A stretch of DNA of 46,516 nucleotides from Fidelibacterota bacterium (GCA_012964665.1 DTTO01000041.1:1-46516); one strand, 5' to 3'; positions 27,005 through 36,947 are shown, counted from the first letter of the stretch. Program-made: numbers and translations. Notes: a model not told the origin generated them from the sequence alone.

Positions 27005-27601
27005 ATGAATCAAACAAAGCAAGATTTACGCAAAGACCAGATTCTTGATGCTGCCCTCACCGTCTTAGTTCAGAATGGTTATGAAGGATCGCGAATGGAC
27101 GATGTGGTAAGCAAATCCCAACTAAGCAAAGGCGCAATTTATTGGTATTATAAATCCAAAAAGGATATGTACCTAGATCTGGTCAATTTCTGGGTAATTC
27201 GTTATAGCGCTACAATCAATCATTTGGTAGAGAATGATCAAGCTGCCCCCGATCAATTGAAAAGCCTGTTTAATTATTTCATTGATCAATATGAATCGGA
27301 TCCTGATCCATTCATCGCTCTTACTGAATTTTGGTCTATGGCACAGAAAGATGATGATTTTAGAGCAAAACTCCAAAAAGTTTACTCTCAATTTCTTGAA
27401 GTGCTTGAAAAAATTGTTGCCAAGGGTGTAAAAGATGATGATTTTAAAAAACTGGACATTCGGATAACGGCTATGTCCATTATGCTAAATGTAGAATCTA
27501 TTAATTGGTTTACACTTTTTGATACACACGGGGTCAGTGCAAGGGATTATATCCAAACTATTAGTGATTTCATCCTAGCGGGACTTTTAAAGAAAACTTG
27601 A
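27005..27601 (+). CDS. TetR-family transcriptional regulator of the beta-oxidation operon
   Basis: A 198-residue repressor. The N-terminal helix-turn-helix (about 10-55) shows the TetR pattern ILDAALTVLVQNGYEG and SQLSKGAIYWYYKSKKDMY. The C-terminal helical ligand domain probably binds an acyl-CoA. The ATG lacks an evident ribosome-binding site and sits 7 nt after a TetR-like palindrome. The gene is followed 10 nt later by the acyl-CoA dehydrogenase gene, so it is the first gene of the operon that it most likely represses, with fatty acyl-CoA as inducer by analogy with FadR-type TetR proteins. Confidence 0.92.
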   Translation: MNQTKQDLRKDQILDAALTVLVQNGYEGSRMDDVVSKSQLSKGAIYWYYKSKKDMYLDLVNFWVIRYSATINHLVENDQAAPDQLKSLFNYFIDQYESDPDPFIALTEFWSMAQKDDDFRAKLQKVYSQFLEVLEKIVAKGVKDDDFKKLDIRITAMSIMLNVESINWFTLFDTHGVSARDYIQTISDFILAGLLKKT

Positions 27602-27611
27602 GGAGATAGGC

Positions 27612-29393
27612 ATGAGTGAAACAATGACACGGTTTATAACTGGCGGCCAGTTCCTGGTTGAGCCAATCACGGAAGCAAAAGTGTATTCACGGGAAGATTT
27701 TACCGATGAGCACCGTGATATCTATAATATGGTTATAGAATTTGACCGAGACCGTATTTTGGCTCAAAAAGAGGAAATTGAAAAATATAATCCTGACCTA
27801 ATCAAGTCACTAATTAAGGAAATGGGTGAGCTGGGACTTCTCGGCATCGATGTTCCCGAAGAATATGGTGGTTTAGACTTGGATAAAATCACAATTGGAA
27901 TCGTTACCGAAGCTCTCGTCCACAGTCCTTCTTTTGCGGTGGCTTGGGCCGTCCAGACTGGCATTGGCTGTTTGCCTATCGTATGGTTTGGCACTAAAGA
28001 ACAGAAAGAAAAATATTTACCCAGAATTGTTTCAGGGGAAATCCTTTGCGCATACGGGCTGACCGAACCTTCAGGTGGTTCCGATGCTCTCGCTGGAAAA
28101 ACCACCGCCGAATTATCAAAGGATGGGAAACACTATATATTAAATGGTGAAAAAACATTTATTACCAATGGAGGTTGGTCCGAAGTATATACCGTGTTTG
28201 CTCAAGTGGATGGTGATCAATTCACTGCATTTTTAGTTGATCGTGATACAGAAGGATTTTCGATTGGAGCCGAAGAAAAGAAAATGGGGATGAAAGGTTC
28301 TTCCACTACTTCTCTGATCTTTCAAAACGCCAAGGTGCCTGCAAACAACTTGTTATATAAGGTCGGCAAAGGCGCAGCAGTTGCTTTTAATACTTTAAAT
28401 ATAGGACGCTTCAAATTAGGCGCATCCTGTGTAGGTGGTTCAAAACAGGTGATCAATCGAACATCCCAATATGCCAAGGAAAGACGCGCCTTTGGCCAAT
28501 CCATTTCAAACTTTGATGCTATTATCAAAAAAATAGCAGAAATGACCGTTCGCACCTTTGCCACTGATAGTATGATTTATCGTACGATTGGACTTCTCCA
28601 GATAGAAATCGATCAATTGGATAAATCAGGCAAGGATTATTACTCCAAAATGGGCCGGGCTATGGAAAAATATGCCATAGAGACTTCCATGGTAAAAGTT
28701 TATGGCACCGAAACTAGCCATTATGTTATTGATGAAGGGCTCCAGATAATGGGTGGGTATGGATTTTTAGAAGAGTATTTTTTAGCAGGTGCTTACCGCG
28801 ATGACCGCATCAACCCAATCTGGGAAGGGACAAACGAAATTAACCGGCAGATTATTAGCGGGTTTATGATGAAAAAAGCACTGATGGAAGAGTTGCCTAT
28901 TCGGGAAGCTATCAGAGAAATTTCAGATTTCATGTCTAATGGCCAACTGAAGCTTAAGGATGATACTTTGGCTGAAGAATGCCATTCCATTGAAACGGCG
29001 AAACGATTTGCACTCTATCTTTTTAATGAAGCATTATGCAAATACGGTCAAGATTTAAAACACGAACAACAGCTGACTGAAATCATTGCTGATATTTTCA
29101 TGGATATATTTACGGCTGAAAGTACGGTCGTTCGTGCGCGTAAAATCATGGCCAGTGATTCTCCTGAACCCAATGTGGTTAATATCGCCAAAATATTTAC
29201 AACAGAAATGTCCAATCGAATCATGAGCAACGTTCACACTGCTATAGCTGCTATCCACGATGGGCCACCCTCCCCTTTGCTGGATCAAAAAATTTCTGAA
29301 TTTGAAAATCGTATGCGATTGAAAACCAACGTAATTAGCTTAAAACGAAAAATTGCAAAACATGTTTATAATAATAACGGATATCCCTATTAG
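27612..29393 (+). CDS. fadE: Acyl-CoA dehydrogenase, FadE (B. subtilis YusJ type)
   Basis: A FAD enzyme that makes the first alpha-beta double bond in fatty-acid oxidation. Its 593 residues include the ordinary dehydrogenase core (about 35-425) and a C-terminal helical extension, as in VLCAD-like enzymes and B. subtilis FadE (594 residues). Core motifs are YGLTEPSGGSDA, FITNGGWSE, KMGMKGSSTTSL, QIMGGYGFLEEY and PIWEGTNEI, with predicted catalytic base Glu405. A GAGGAG site precedes the ATG. It is followed 9 nt later by the thiolase gene. The extension suggests long-chain substrates and possible membrane association. Confidence 0.96.
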   Translation: MSETMTRFITGGQFLVEPITEAKVYSREDFTDEHRDIYNMVIEFDRDRILAQKEEIEKYNPDLIKSLIKEMGELGLLGIDVPEEYGGLDLDKITIGIVTEALVHSPSFAVAWAVQTGIGCLPIVWFGTKEQKEKYLPRIVSGEILCAYGLTEPSGGSDALAGKTTAELSKDGKHYILNGEKTFITNGGWSEVYTVFAQVDGDQFTAFLVDRDTEGFSIGAEEKKMGMKGSSTTSLIFQNAKVPANNLLYKVGKGAAVAFNTLNIGRFKLGASCVGGSKQVINRTSQYAKERRAFGQSISNFDAIIKKIAEMTVRTFATDSMIYRTIGLLQIEIDQLDKSGKDYYSKMGRAMEKYAIETSMVKVYGTETSHYVIDEGLQIMGGYGFLEEYFLAGAYRDDRINPIWEGTNEINRQIISGFMMKKALMEELPIREAIREISDFMSNGQLKLKDDTLAEECHSIETAKRFALYLFNEALCKYGQDLKHEQQLTEIIADIFMDIFTAESTVVRARKIMASDSPEPNVVNIAKIFTTEMSNRIMSNVHTAIAAIHDGPPSPLLDQKISEFENRMRLKTNVISLKRKIAKHVYNNNGYPY

Positions 29394-29402
29394 GAGTTTG
29401 AA

Positions 29403-30536
29403 ATGAGTAATCAAGCAGTAATTATTGATGCAACCCGTTCACCCATTGGCGTAAAAAATGGTGAAATGGTGGGCATTCGTCCGGATGATCTAGCCGCCCA
29501 GGTTGTGAAAGGATTAGTGGATAGAAATCCGACAGTCAAACCGGAACAGATAGAAGATTTAGTCATGGGATGTGCTTTCCCCGAAGGGCCCCAGGGCATG
29601 CTGATCGGTCGTTCTGTTAGTGTATTGGCCGGCTTACCCCAGTCCGTACCAGGAAAAGTCGTGAATCGATTTTGCGGTTCGTCCATGGATGCCTTGCACC
29701 AGGTTAGCGCAGCAATTGAAAGTGGTGATATTGACGTGGCTATTGCAGCTGGTGTGGAAGACATGTTTTCCATTCCTCCCGGTGGTTTTGCTCCGGATTT
29801 CCACCCGGAATTGGCAGAACAAGAATATTATATAGGTATGGGCGAAACAGCAGAAAACCTAGCCAATGACGGCAATATAACCAGAGAAAACCAGGAAGAA
29901 TTTTGTATTCAATCCCATGAAAAAGCGTTGGCTGCTTGGGAAGCAGGTAAATTCGATAATGAAGTGGTCCCAATTGATTATTATGGTGAAAAAACAATCA
30001 AAAAAGATGAAGGTCCTCGCACACCTGATGTTGAAAAAATCAAAAGTTTAAATCCGGCTTTCGTGGAAGGTGGTTCGGTAACTGCAGCCACTAGCAGCCC
30101 TTTTTCACTGGGAGCTGCTGCATTGCTGGTCACCAGTCAATCATTTGCTGAAAAAAATGGGTTAACCATCCGAGCAGCAATTGCGAGCAGAGCTGTGGTC
30201 GGTGTTGATTGGACACGCATGGGAATGGGCCCTATTCCTGCAACGGAAAAAGCGCTGAAAAAAGCGGGTTTGACCATGGAGGATATCGAAGTGATTGAAT
30301 TGAATGAAGCATTTGCAGCTCAAGCGCTCTACGTGATTCAAGAAGGTGGATGGGATGCCAGCAAGGTGAACCTCAATGGTGGTGCAGTTGCGCTTGGGCA
30401 TCCATTAGGATCATCCGGTGCACGGATTGTAGGTACACTCATTAATGTGATGGAACAGCACGACTATCATACGGGCCTAGCCACCATGTGTATCGGATCC
30501 GGCCAGGGAATCGCAACTATTATTAAAAGACCATAA
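29403..30536 (+). CDS. fadA: Acetyl-CoA acyltransferase (3-ketoacyl-CoA thiolase) FadA
   Basis: Last step of beta-oxidation: thiolytic release of acetyl-CoA. The 377-residue protein has the nucleophile Cys91 in NRFCGSSMDA, NEAFAAQAL, His333 in GGAVALGHPLGSSGAR, and Cys363 in MCIGSGQG. These are the complete catalytic set of thiolases. An AGGAG site precedes the ATG, and the hydroxyacyl-CoA dehydrogenase gene starts 16 nt after the stop. The neighbours make a degradative thiolase far more likely than a biosynthetic one. Confidence 0.97.
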   Translation: MSNQAVIIDATRSPIGVKNGEMVGIRPDDLAAQVVKGLVDRNPTVKPEQIEDLVMGCAFPEGPQGMLIGRSVSVLAGLPQSVPGKVVNRFCGSSMDALHQVSAAIESGDIDVAIAAGVEDMFSIPPGGFAPDFHPELAEQEYYIGMGETAENLANDGNITRENQEEFCIQSHEKALAAWEAGKFDNEVVPIDYYGEKTIKKDEGPRTPDVEKIKSLNPAFVEGGSVTAATSSPFSLGAAALLVTSQSFAEKNGLTIRAAIASRAVVGVDWTRMGMGPIPATEKALKKAGLTMEDIEVIELNEAFAAQALYVIQEGGWDASKVNLNGGAVALGHPLGSSGARIVGTLINVMEQHDYHTGLATMCIGSGQGIATIIKRP

Positions 30537-30552
30537 GCTATTTAAGGAAATC

Positions 30553-32901
30553 ATGAATCAATCCATTGATAAAGTCGCTGTATTGGGCGCCGGCGTAATG
30601 GGCGCACAAATCGCAGGACATTTTGCAAACGCCGGAATTCCTGGCCTCCTTTATGATATCAGCCAAGAATTGGCGCAAAAAGGTGTGGATGGTCTTACGA
30701 AAATGAAACCGGCTCCATTGTATAAACCAAAAAATGCCGATTTGGTAGAACCTTGCAATTATGATGAGCATCTGACAAAATTAAGTGAAGTTGATCTTGT
30801 TATCGAAGCTGTGGCCGAACGCCTTGACATTAAACATGCCGTATATAATAATATTGTCCCGCACTTGAAAGAATCTGTTATCATGACATCCAATACTTCC
30901 GGAATTCCTTTGTCTGATTTGATTTCTGTACTGCCGGCTCATCTGAAAAAAAGGTTTATGATTACTCATTTTTTCAACCCACCCCGTTATATGCGTCTGT
31001 TGGAATTAATTAAGGGACCGGATACAGACGAAGCTGTATATGAAATGATCGCCGAATTTGGTGAAGACGTCCTTGGAAAAGGTATTGTACACGCAAAGGA
31101 TACACCAAACTTCATCGGTAATCGTATCGGTGTATTGGGTATGTCGGTCACTATGAACACTGCTATTAAAAACGGTCTTACGGTCGAAGAAGTGGATAAA
31201 TTAACTGGTACAATTATTGGCAGGCCAAAAAGCGCCACATTCAGGACTGCGGATGTGGTGGGACTAGATACAATGATTAATGTGTCAAACACATCTTATA
31301 AAAATCTGCCCGATGATGAAGAACGGGAAGAGTTTAAAATACCAATCTTCCTCCAAAAGCTTGTGGACGATGGGAATCTGGGCGCAAAAACCAAAGCAGG
31401 ATTTTATAAAAAAACAGATGAAGGCATCCTTTCAGTTGATTTAAAAACTGGTGAATACGGTCCCCAGAAAAAAGTTCGTTTTGATGGATTCCGGTTAGCA
31501 AAAGACAGACAGACTCCAAATGAAAAGTTAAAGGCCATGGCCTATAGTGATGACAAAGGCGGTAAATTTTTCTGGGAAATTTTATCCAGGACATTGATCT
31601 ATTCTGCCAACCGTTTACCCGAAATCAGTGATGATATTATCAATATAGATAACGCTATGAAATGGGGTTACGGATGGGAATCCGGTCCTTTTGAAGTTTG
31701 GGATGGAATTGGTGTACGGGAATCGGTTGAACGGATGGAAAAAGAAGGTAGAAAAGTTCCTCAATGGGTAAATGATATGCTGGCTTTGGGCCGGGAATCA
31801 TTTTATGAAATCAAAGACGGAAACCGCACCTATTTTGATGTTTTATCCTCTACTGTAAAAACAGAAGAGCAGAGTGAAAAATCTATCAATTTAAACCTGC
31901 ATAAAACGGGCGGTAATTTAGTTAAAAAAGATTGGAGCGCTAGTCTGATTGACCTAGGGGACGGGGTTCTCAATGTGGAATTTCATTCTGTGCTTCAGCC
32001 GACCCTGAATCCAATTGATGGTTCCTTGGGACAGACCATCAGCGATGGGATGGATTTACTAGAAGCAGACAAATATCAGGCCTTAGTAATCGGGCATCAA
32101 GGAGCCAACTTTTGTGCTGGGGCTAACCTGGCAAATATGATCCAGGCCATAGAAGCCAGCGCCTGGGATCAAATGAATGACACCATAAAGCAGCTCCAGG
32201 ATTTGACCCAGCGGATACGTTTTTCCAAAGCACCCGTTGTAGCCGCCCCCCATCACCTCACTTTAGGTGGCGGATTTGAATTAATAGCACCGGCAGCACA
32301 TCGCGTGGCAGCAGGTGAATTGTATATTGGCGCCGTAGAAGTGGGTGTAGGACTGATTCCTGGTGCCGGCGGAAACCTGCGCTTGATTTTGAACCTGATG
32401 GAAAATAGCGGCAAGGGCCGTATTAATGCCTTTCAGGTATCTCAAAAAGCATTTGAGACAATCGGTTTTGCCAAGGTGGCCACTAGCGCCGATGAAGCAA
32501 AATTCCTGGGATACTTGTTAAAATCTGATACGGTAATTATAAATAATGACCACCGCATCTTAACTGCCAAGCAAAAAGCCTTGGCAATGGTTAATGATGG
32601 CTATAAGCCACCCCAATACAGGGATGACTTAAAACTGCCTGGTACAGGTGGCCGCACGGCAATGGCCATGGCCTTAAAAGGCTTTAAGGCTCAGGGGAAA
32701 ATTTCATCCTATGATGAATTGATTGCCAAAAAACTGGCCTTTGTTCTGACTGGAGGCGATAAAGCTGGATTAACTAAAACAGTAGATGAACAGTATCTTC
32801 TGGACATTGAACGTGAAGCATTTGTCTCCTTGGCGGGAGAATCTCTGACCCAGGATCGTATCCGCTATATGCTCAAAAAAGGCAAACCACTGCGTAATTA
32901 A
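30553..32901 (+). CDS. fadN: Bifunctional 3-hydroxyacyl-CoA dehydrogenase/enoyl-CoA hydratase (FadN type)
   Basis: A 782-residue fusion catalysing the two middle steps of beta-oxidation. The NAD-binding domain is N-terminal (GAGVMGAQIAG, 11-21), followed by the dehydrogenase C-terminal domains (about 185-430; HFFNPPRYM precedes them). The hydratase is C-terminal (about 455-700), with FCAGANLANM forming the oxyanion region, and glutamates in GGGFEL and AVEVGVGLIPGAGG as likely catalytic pair. This order is that of B. subtilis FadN, the reverse of E. coli FadB. An AAGGAA site precedes the ATG. Together with fadE and fadA this is a complete spiral, equivalent to fadNAE but in the opposite gene order. 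Confidence 0.96.
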   Translation: MNQSIDKVAVLGAGVMGAQIAGHFANAGIPGLLYDISQELAQKGVDGLTKMKPAPLYKPKNADLVEPCNYDEHLTKLSEVDLVIEAVAERLDIKHAVYNNIVPHLKESVIMTSNTSGIPLSDLISVLPAHLKKRFMITHFFNPPRYMRLLELIKGPDTDEAVYEMIAEFGEDVLGKGIVHAKDTPNFIGNRIGVLGMSVTMNTAIKNGLTVEEVDKLTGTIIGRPKSATFRTADVVGLDTMINVSNTSYKNLPDDEEREEFKIPIFLQKLVDDGNLGAKTKAGFYKKTDEGILSVDLKTGEYGPQKKVRFDGFRLAKDRQTPNEKLKAMAYSDDKGGKFFWEILSRTLIYSANRLPEISDDIINIDNAMKWGYGWESGPFEVWDGIGVRESVERMEKEGRKVPQWVNDMLALGRESFYEIKDGNRTYFDVLSSTVKTEEQSEKSINLNLHKTGGNLVKKDWSASLIDLGDGVLNVEFHSVLQPTLNPIDGSLGQTISDGMDLLEADKYQALVIGHQGANFCAGANLANMIQAIEASAWDQMNDTIKQLQDLTQRIRFSKAPVVAAPHHLTLGGGFELIAPAAHRVAAGELYIGAVEVGVGLIPGAGGNLRLILNLMENSGKGRINAFQVSQKAFETIGFAKVATSADEAKFLGYLLKSDTVIINNDHRILTAKQKALAMVNDGYKPPQYRDDLKLPGTGGRTAMAMALKGFKAQGKISSYDELIAKKLAFVLTGGDKAGLTKTVDEQYLLDIEREAFVSLAGESLTQDRIRYMLKKGKPLRN

Positions 32902-33024
32902 TTCTTCAAAAATCTGTGTAATAATTATACTATTGCACTTGGTTTTTATATTAAAATTTTCACCTAGAAATGATGGAAAATCGTTAATTCTGAACGAAAT
33001 CTATAAGTAAAGTAAAACAAGAAT

Positions 33025-34131
33025 TTGGCTGCACTCACTTATAATCCATTATTAAAAAAGATTTATAAAGTATTCATTGTAATTCTTACCCTTTACATTT
33101 TTCTTTTAAGTATTAAACTATTAGGCCACTCCTTTAAACTTTTTGGGAAAGGGTTTGCCGAAACACTAATTCAAATGACCTCTAATCCCTTTGCTGGATT
33201 ACTCATTGGAATAGTAGCAACAAGCCTGATCCAAAGTTCCTCTACAACAACATCCATCGTTGTTGGGCTTGTTGCGGGTGGTGCATTAAACTTGGCGAGT
33301 GCAGTCCCCATTATTATGGGAGCAAACATCGGTACAACCATTACAAACACACTTGTGTCGTTTGGACATATAACCAATCGAATAGAATTTAAGCGTGCTT
33401 TTTCATCAAGCGTTGTTCATGATTTCTTCAATATACTAGCTGTGATAGTTTTATTTCCACTAGAGCTTTATTATAATGTAATCACACGCTGCGCCGTTGT
33501 AATGGAAGGTTTATTCTCTGGCGCAGGTGGCTACAAGGCTTTTAATCCATTGAAAGCCATCATTGATCCTGTTATCGATGTTTTTGATAATCTTTTTTCT
33601 TACTTACCCTATACTCACATTATGTTAATGGTCTTCTCGATTATTCTGATGTTTTTTGCTTTAGCAAAGCTCATCAAAACAATGCGTTCATTAGTTTTAA
33701 CTCAGCTTGAGATAATTATTAATGATTATTTATTTAAAAATGCTTTAACAGGTTTATTATTTGGCATTCTAATGACGATCTTAGTCCAGAGCAGCTCTAT
33801 TACAACTTCTATGATCATACCGCTTGCAGGTGCAGGTGTTGTTACCATTCGCCAACTTTTCCCCTATACTTTAGGGGCCAATATTGGTACTACTGTAACT
33901 GCCTTATTGGCTGCTATGATAACACAAAATGACATCGCTGTGACGGTAGCATTTTCCCATTTGATTTTTAACATTTTTGGTATAGCTATTCTATATCCTT
34001 TTAAAGAGATTCCAATTCGATTGGCAGAATGGGTCGGTGAAATAGCCAGTGTGTCATCTAAAAATTTGACTATTTTCATCACTGTTTACATATTACTTCA
34101 TTTCATTCCAGTTATGTTCATAATTTTTTAA
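33025..34131 (+). CDS. Na+/phosphate cotransporter family protein (NptA/PF02690-like)
   Basis: An inner-membrane protein of 368 residues with two inverted repeats, each with a QSSS motif: SLIQSSSTTTSIVVG (about 68-82) and ILVQSSSITTSMIIP (about 252-266). Each is followed by GANIGTT. These are the signature of the SLC34/NptA family, which imports or exports phosphate with Na+. It starts with TTG at 33025; a stop 4 codons upstream leaves no ATG alternative before residue 51. No strong ribosome-binding site is visible. The PhoU-like gene follows after 19 nt, a common pairing. I see no Pho-box-like repeat upstream. Confidence 0.92.
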   Translation: MAALTYNPLLKKIYKVFIVILTLYIFLLSIKLLGHSFKLFGKGFAETLIQMTSNPFAGLLIGIVATSLIQSSSTTTSIVVGLVAGGALNLASAVPIIMGANIGTTITNTLVSFGHITNRIEFKRAFSSSVVHDFFNILAVIVLFPLELYYNVITRCAVVMEGLFSGAGGYKAFNPLKAIIDPVIDVFDNLFSYLPYTHIMLMVFSIILMFFALAKLIKTMRSLVLTQLEIIINDYLFKNALTGLLFGILMTILVQSSSITTSMIIPLAGAGVVTIRQLFPYTLGANIGTTVTALLAAMITQNDIAVTVAFSHLIFNIFGIAILYPFKEIPIRLAEWVGEIASVSSKNLTIFITVYILLHFIPVMFIIF

Positions 34132-34150
34132 TCAACAGGAAGGCTATGCT

Positions 34151-34816
34151 ATGTGGAAAGAATTAACAAATATTTGGAGAGCAAACGACTTATCGAAGCA
34201 AGCATGGGATCAATCTTGTGAAATGCTTGAACTTTCAAAAAATATTTTTTCGCAGGCTATTATTTATCTGCGGGAAGCACACAATATTGAAACGCTTAAA
34301 AAATTAAAAAAGAGGGATAAAGAAATCAACGAATTTCAACAGGAAGTTCGCCGAAAAGTACTCACCCATTATTCCGTACAGTCAGAAAAAGTCGATATAG
34401 CCAATGGACTAATATTAATCAACATGGTAGTGGATATTGAACGTATAGGTGATTATTGTAAGAATATCCTTGATCTAGCAATTAATCATCCCACCCAAAT
34501 TATTTCGGAAGAAATTTCAGAAGACCTGTCTACAATTGAAAATGAAGTTCAATTGAGATTCGATAAAACGCTCGAAGCCATTAATACGCAAGACACAAAT
34601 ATTGCCCAAGCTATGAAGGAAGGCTATCATGAGCAATTGACAGGAAAATCTGATAAAATAGTGAACAGTGTATTAAGTGGTAAACTTGATTTTGGATCTC
34701 CCTCTAAAACGGCGGCTGTCACTTTATATGCAAGGTATTTAAAAAGAATTGGTGCTCATTTAAAAAATATTACCACAACATTGGTCAATCCATTCGATTC
34801 TATCGGTTACAAATAA
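34151..34816 (+). CDS. PhoU-like phosphate regulator
   Basis: A predicted all-helical cytoplasmic protein of 221 residues with the two-repeat PhoU pattern. Segments such as LKKRDKEINEFQQEVRRKV and NMVVDIERIGDYCKNI match the PhoU metal-binding E/DxxxD region. It is preceded by AGGAAG 7 nt before the ATG and follows the Na/Pi cotransporter gene. In many bacteria NptA-like transporters are fused to or encoded with PhoU domains that gate or regulate them; here they are separate. Regulation of the adjacent transporter is inferred from this association. Confidence 0.88.
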   Translation: MWKELTNIWRANDLSKQAWDQSCEMLELSKNIFSQAIIYLREAHNIETLKKLKKRDKEINEFQQEVRRKVLTHYSVQSEKVDIANGLILINMVVDIERIGDYCKNILDLAINHPTQIISEEISEDLSTIENEVQLRFDKTLEAINTQDTNIAQAMKEGYHEQLTGKSDKIVNSVLSGKLDFGSPSKTAAVTLYARYLKRIGAHLKNITTTLVNPFDSIGYK

Positions 34817-34827
34817 AATTGGAAATA

Positions 34828-35598
34828 CTACCGTTTTAAAAAACTCTCTGTAAAAACATTGTCCTTTAGACCCTGGTCATAATCGACCTTTAGAATTTCT
34901 AACTCTGTACGATGGGCCTTTTTTAAATTCTTCATTATCATCTTGGTAGCAGTCCAATAATCACCATTTTTGACGTGTGTGGGAATATCTAAAATTTTAA
35001 AACGATTTTCTTTTTTATTAAAAAATTCCACCCGCTTTATCAAATAATATTCTTTATCTACCCAAACAATCCTGGCGCTGTACTGAGTTCCCTTTTCTAT
35101 GGGTTTGGCTTTTATCTGGTAACATTCAGTTCCGTGAATGATTCCTTCTCCAAGTAATTCATATTCATCCGAATCTAGGTCTCGACCGGATAAATCTTCA
35201 TAACTGAAGTCTGTACCCATAAAACTGCGGTTTTTATCTGCGGCCCGGATCCGTTTTACTTTTTTCAGCGCTGGTATGTATAACCATTGATCATCAAAAT
35301 CAAAACCGATTTTATCCCAAGTGAGAAAACCAGTCCCCTTAATTTCTTTAGGTTCCAAAAACCTAAGCAAAGATTTCATATTATATCGGCCGTCTTCATA
35401 CCGTTTTTCCAAACTTGTTAACACTCTTGAACGGGTACTTTCTTTTTCTCCTTTCGTAGATATTGAGGTCATTTTAATGCGCGTTTGGATATCCATGGGC
35501 TTTTTAATCTGATCCAGTTTTTCCATGATTTCCCGCCCTGTTGGTTGTGCAGTAAGAAAAGCACCCAACAGGTGAATAAATATTATTAATCTGGTCAT
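34828..35598 (-). CDS. LolA-like outer-membrane lipoprotein-sorting family protein, copy 1
   Basis: A periplasmic protein of 256 residues with a short signal peptide (MTRLIIFIHLLGAFLTAQ). The mature part matches the half-barrel LolA-like fold family (annotated elsewhere as outer membrane lipoprotein-sorting protein): LRFLEPKEIKGTGFLTW, DQWLYIPALKKVKRI, FMGTDFSYEDLSGRDL and RIVWVDKEYYLIKRVEF. It is homologous to the protein encoded at 36948-37697 and shares the SYEDLS.RDL motif. Last gene of the RND permease operon, 16 nt after the porin-like gene. Expected role: shuttling a lipid or lipidated substrate between the permease and the outer membrane. Confidence 0.85.
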   Translation of the reverse strand: MTRLIIFIHLLGAFLTAQPTGREIMEKLDQIKKPMDIQTRIKMTSISTKGEKESTRSRVLTSLEKRYEDGRYNMKSLLRFLEPKEIKGTGFLTWDKIGFDFDDQWLYIPALKKVKRIRAADKNRSFMGTDFSYEDLSGRDLDSDEYELLGEGIIHGTECYQIKAKPIEKGTQYSARIVWVDKEYYLIKRVEFFNKKENRFKILDIPTHVKNGDYWTATKMIMKNLKKAHRTELEILKVDYDQGLKDNVFTESFLKR

Positions 35599-35614
35599 AC
35601 CAGAATTTAAAGAA

Positions 35615-36907
35615 TTAAAAATTATAGTACAGTCCGAGTCTTAAATGAGAAAAATCTTCCATCTTCGTAAATGCGTTTTCTGGTTCATCCTTTTCACCTT
35701 TGAACTGCACAATAGCTGTTTCAATTTTCCAGTTAATCCAGGGTGAATACCCAATAGAAGCAGTAAACATATAACCACTTTCATCCATATTCACAAGTGT
35801 GGAACCCTTTAATTCCATACGATCATCCATCATTACACCACTAGAGGACAGCATGATCGCCTTATCGGTAAAGATAGCAAAGGGTGTTCCCATCCCTGGC
35901 CTGAAAGTTGGATTTGGCAACTGAACCAGTTCAACAGATAATGTATGAAACCAGTCATATCGTTCCGAGCTTACATTACTAGCAATGTACTGAGCCGAAA
36001 TAGTTATATCAGAAGCAGTAGTATACTCAATCTGAAAGACAGATTGAGCGTAGGTGACCTCCTGATGCAATTCATATAGATCCAGTGGAATCTTAAAAAG
36101 GTTGATACTCAATAAAGGGGCCTTTGTTTTAAAAATAGCCGATTCTCCACGGAGCGTAAAATCACCGATGAATGTGACAAAATCGAATCCCAAAGTTGTT
36201 GTGGTCCGGAATCCCAAATTTAACTGATCGACTACTGGCGGCACGCCCTCCTGAAAAGTCACATTAGCCGTCATGAGGCTAGGCGCTCGATCATTACCAT
36301 TAAAAATAGCAAATCCCACATCTCCTAGCGCAGAAGAATTCTGAACCCGGAATCCAATCTCCATCTCTCTGTCCACTTCATATTCGACAAACGGCTGCTT
36401 AACAGGAATACTGAGCGGAAAATCCTTTTCACCATAAGGCATTCGGTTAATTCCGTGTTTCGGTATAATGATACCCTCTAGTTGAAAATCCCCAATATAT
36501 ATTTTACTTGAAAAGGATAGCGTACCCAGTTTTCTCTTTGTGCCGGGAGAAAACATGTAATAATAGTCATAGGGATTTAGATTATCAGTGGGATTATTCC
36601 CATCTACCGCCCCCCAAGCGTGAATCTGTTTCCCAAATTTGACTTCGCCCCAATCAGGGTAATAGGCAAGATAGGCTTCCCGCAGGTTAAAAACTGATTC
36701 ACCAGTATTCCAGCGATGTTCTATTGCTAAACTGGTTTTTAAGTCTACATTTCCAAAAGTATACCCACCCTCAAGCGTAGCAATACGAAACGGAAGATTT
36801 ATCTGGGATTGATCCGAATTCCGGGTCATCACTGAGGGGTTGATTTCACCAGAGTAATTTATTTGGGCACTTGCAAATGATAGCAATAATAATGATATTT
36901 TTTTCAT
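35615..36907 (-). CDS. DUF1302-like outer-membrane beta-barrel protein
   Basis: A 430-residue exported protein with signal peptide MKKISLLLLSFASAQ, alternating strand pattern throughout, and a C-terminal YYNF ending in Phe as expected for Bam-dependent barrels. The segment LREAYLAYYPDWGEVKFGKQ followed by WGAVDGNNPTDNLNP resembles the DUF1302 family. That family is often encoded with RND/MMPL permeases and LolA-like (DUF1329) proteins. It lies between the two LolA-like genes, 40 nt after the first. Likely the outer-membrane component or recipient of the transport system. Specific substrate unknown. Confidence 0.85.
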   Translation of the reverse strand: MKKISLLLLSFASAQINYSGEINPSVMTRNSDQSQINLPFRIATLEGGYTFGNVDLKTSLAIEHRWNTGESVFNLREAYLAYYPDWGEVKFGKQIHAWGAVDGNNPTDNLNPYDYYYMFSPGTKRKLGTLSFSSKIYIGDFQLEGIIIPKHGINRMPYGEKDFPLSIPVKQPFVEYEVDREMEIGFRVQNSSALGDVGFAIFNGNDRAPSLMTANVTFQEGVPPVVDQLNLGFRTTTTLGFDFVTFIGDFTLRGESAIFKTKAPLLSINLFKIPLDLYELHQEVTYAQSVFQIEYTTASDITISAQYIASNVSSERYDWFHTLSVELVQLPNPTFRPGMGTPFAIFTDKAIMLSSSGVMMDDRMELKGSTLVNMDESGYMFTASIGYSPWINWKIETAIVQFKGEKDEPENAFTKMEDFSHLRLGLYYNF

Positions 36908-36947
36908 TTTATCCTTTATAACAAAGATAAATCTCTCCGATCTATCA

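Noticed and set aside
27764-28105. 113-codon minus-strand open frame inside fadE
   Set aside because: Antisense to a well-supported conserved gene, with no recognisable domain and no operon context.
33025-33057. Missing or broken start of the Na/Pi cotransporter
   Set aside because: A TTG start gives a normal family-length protein with both QSSS repeats, so there is no need to assume damage.
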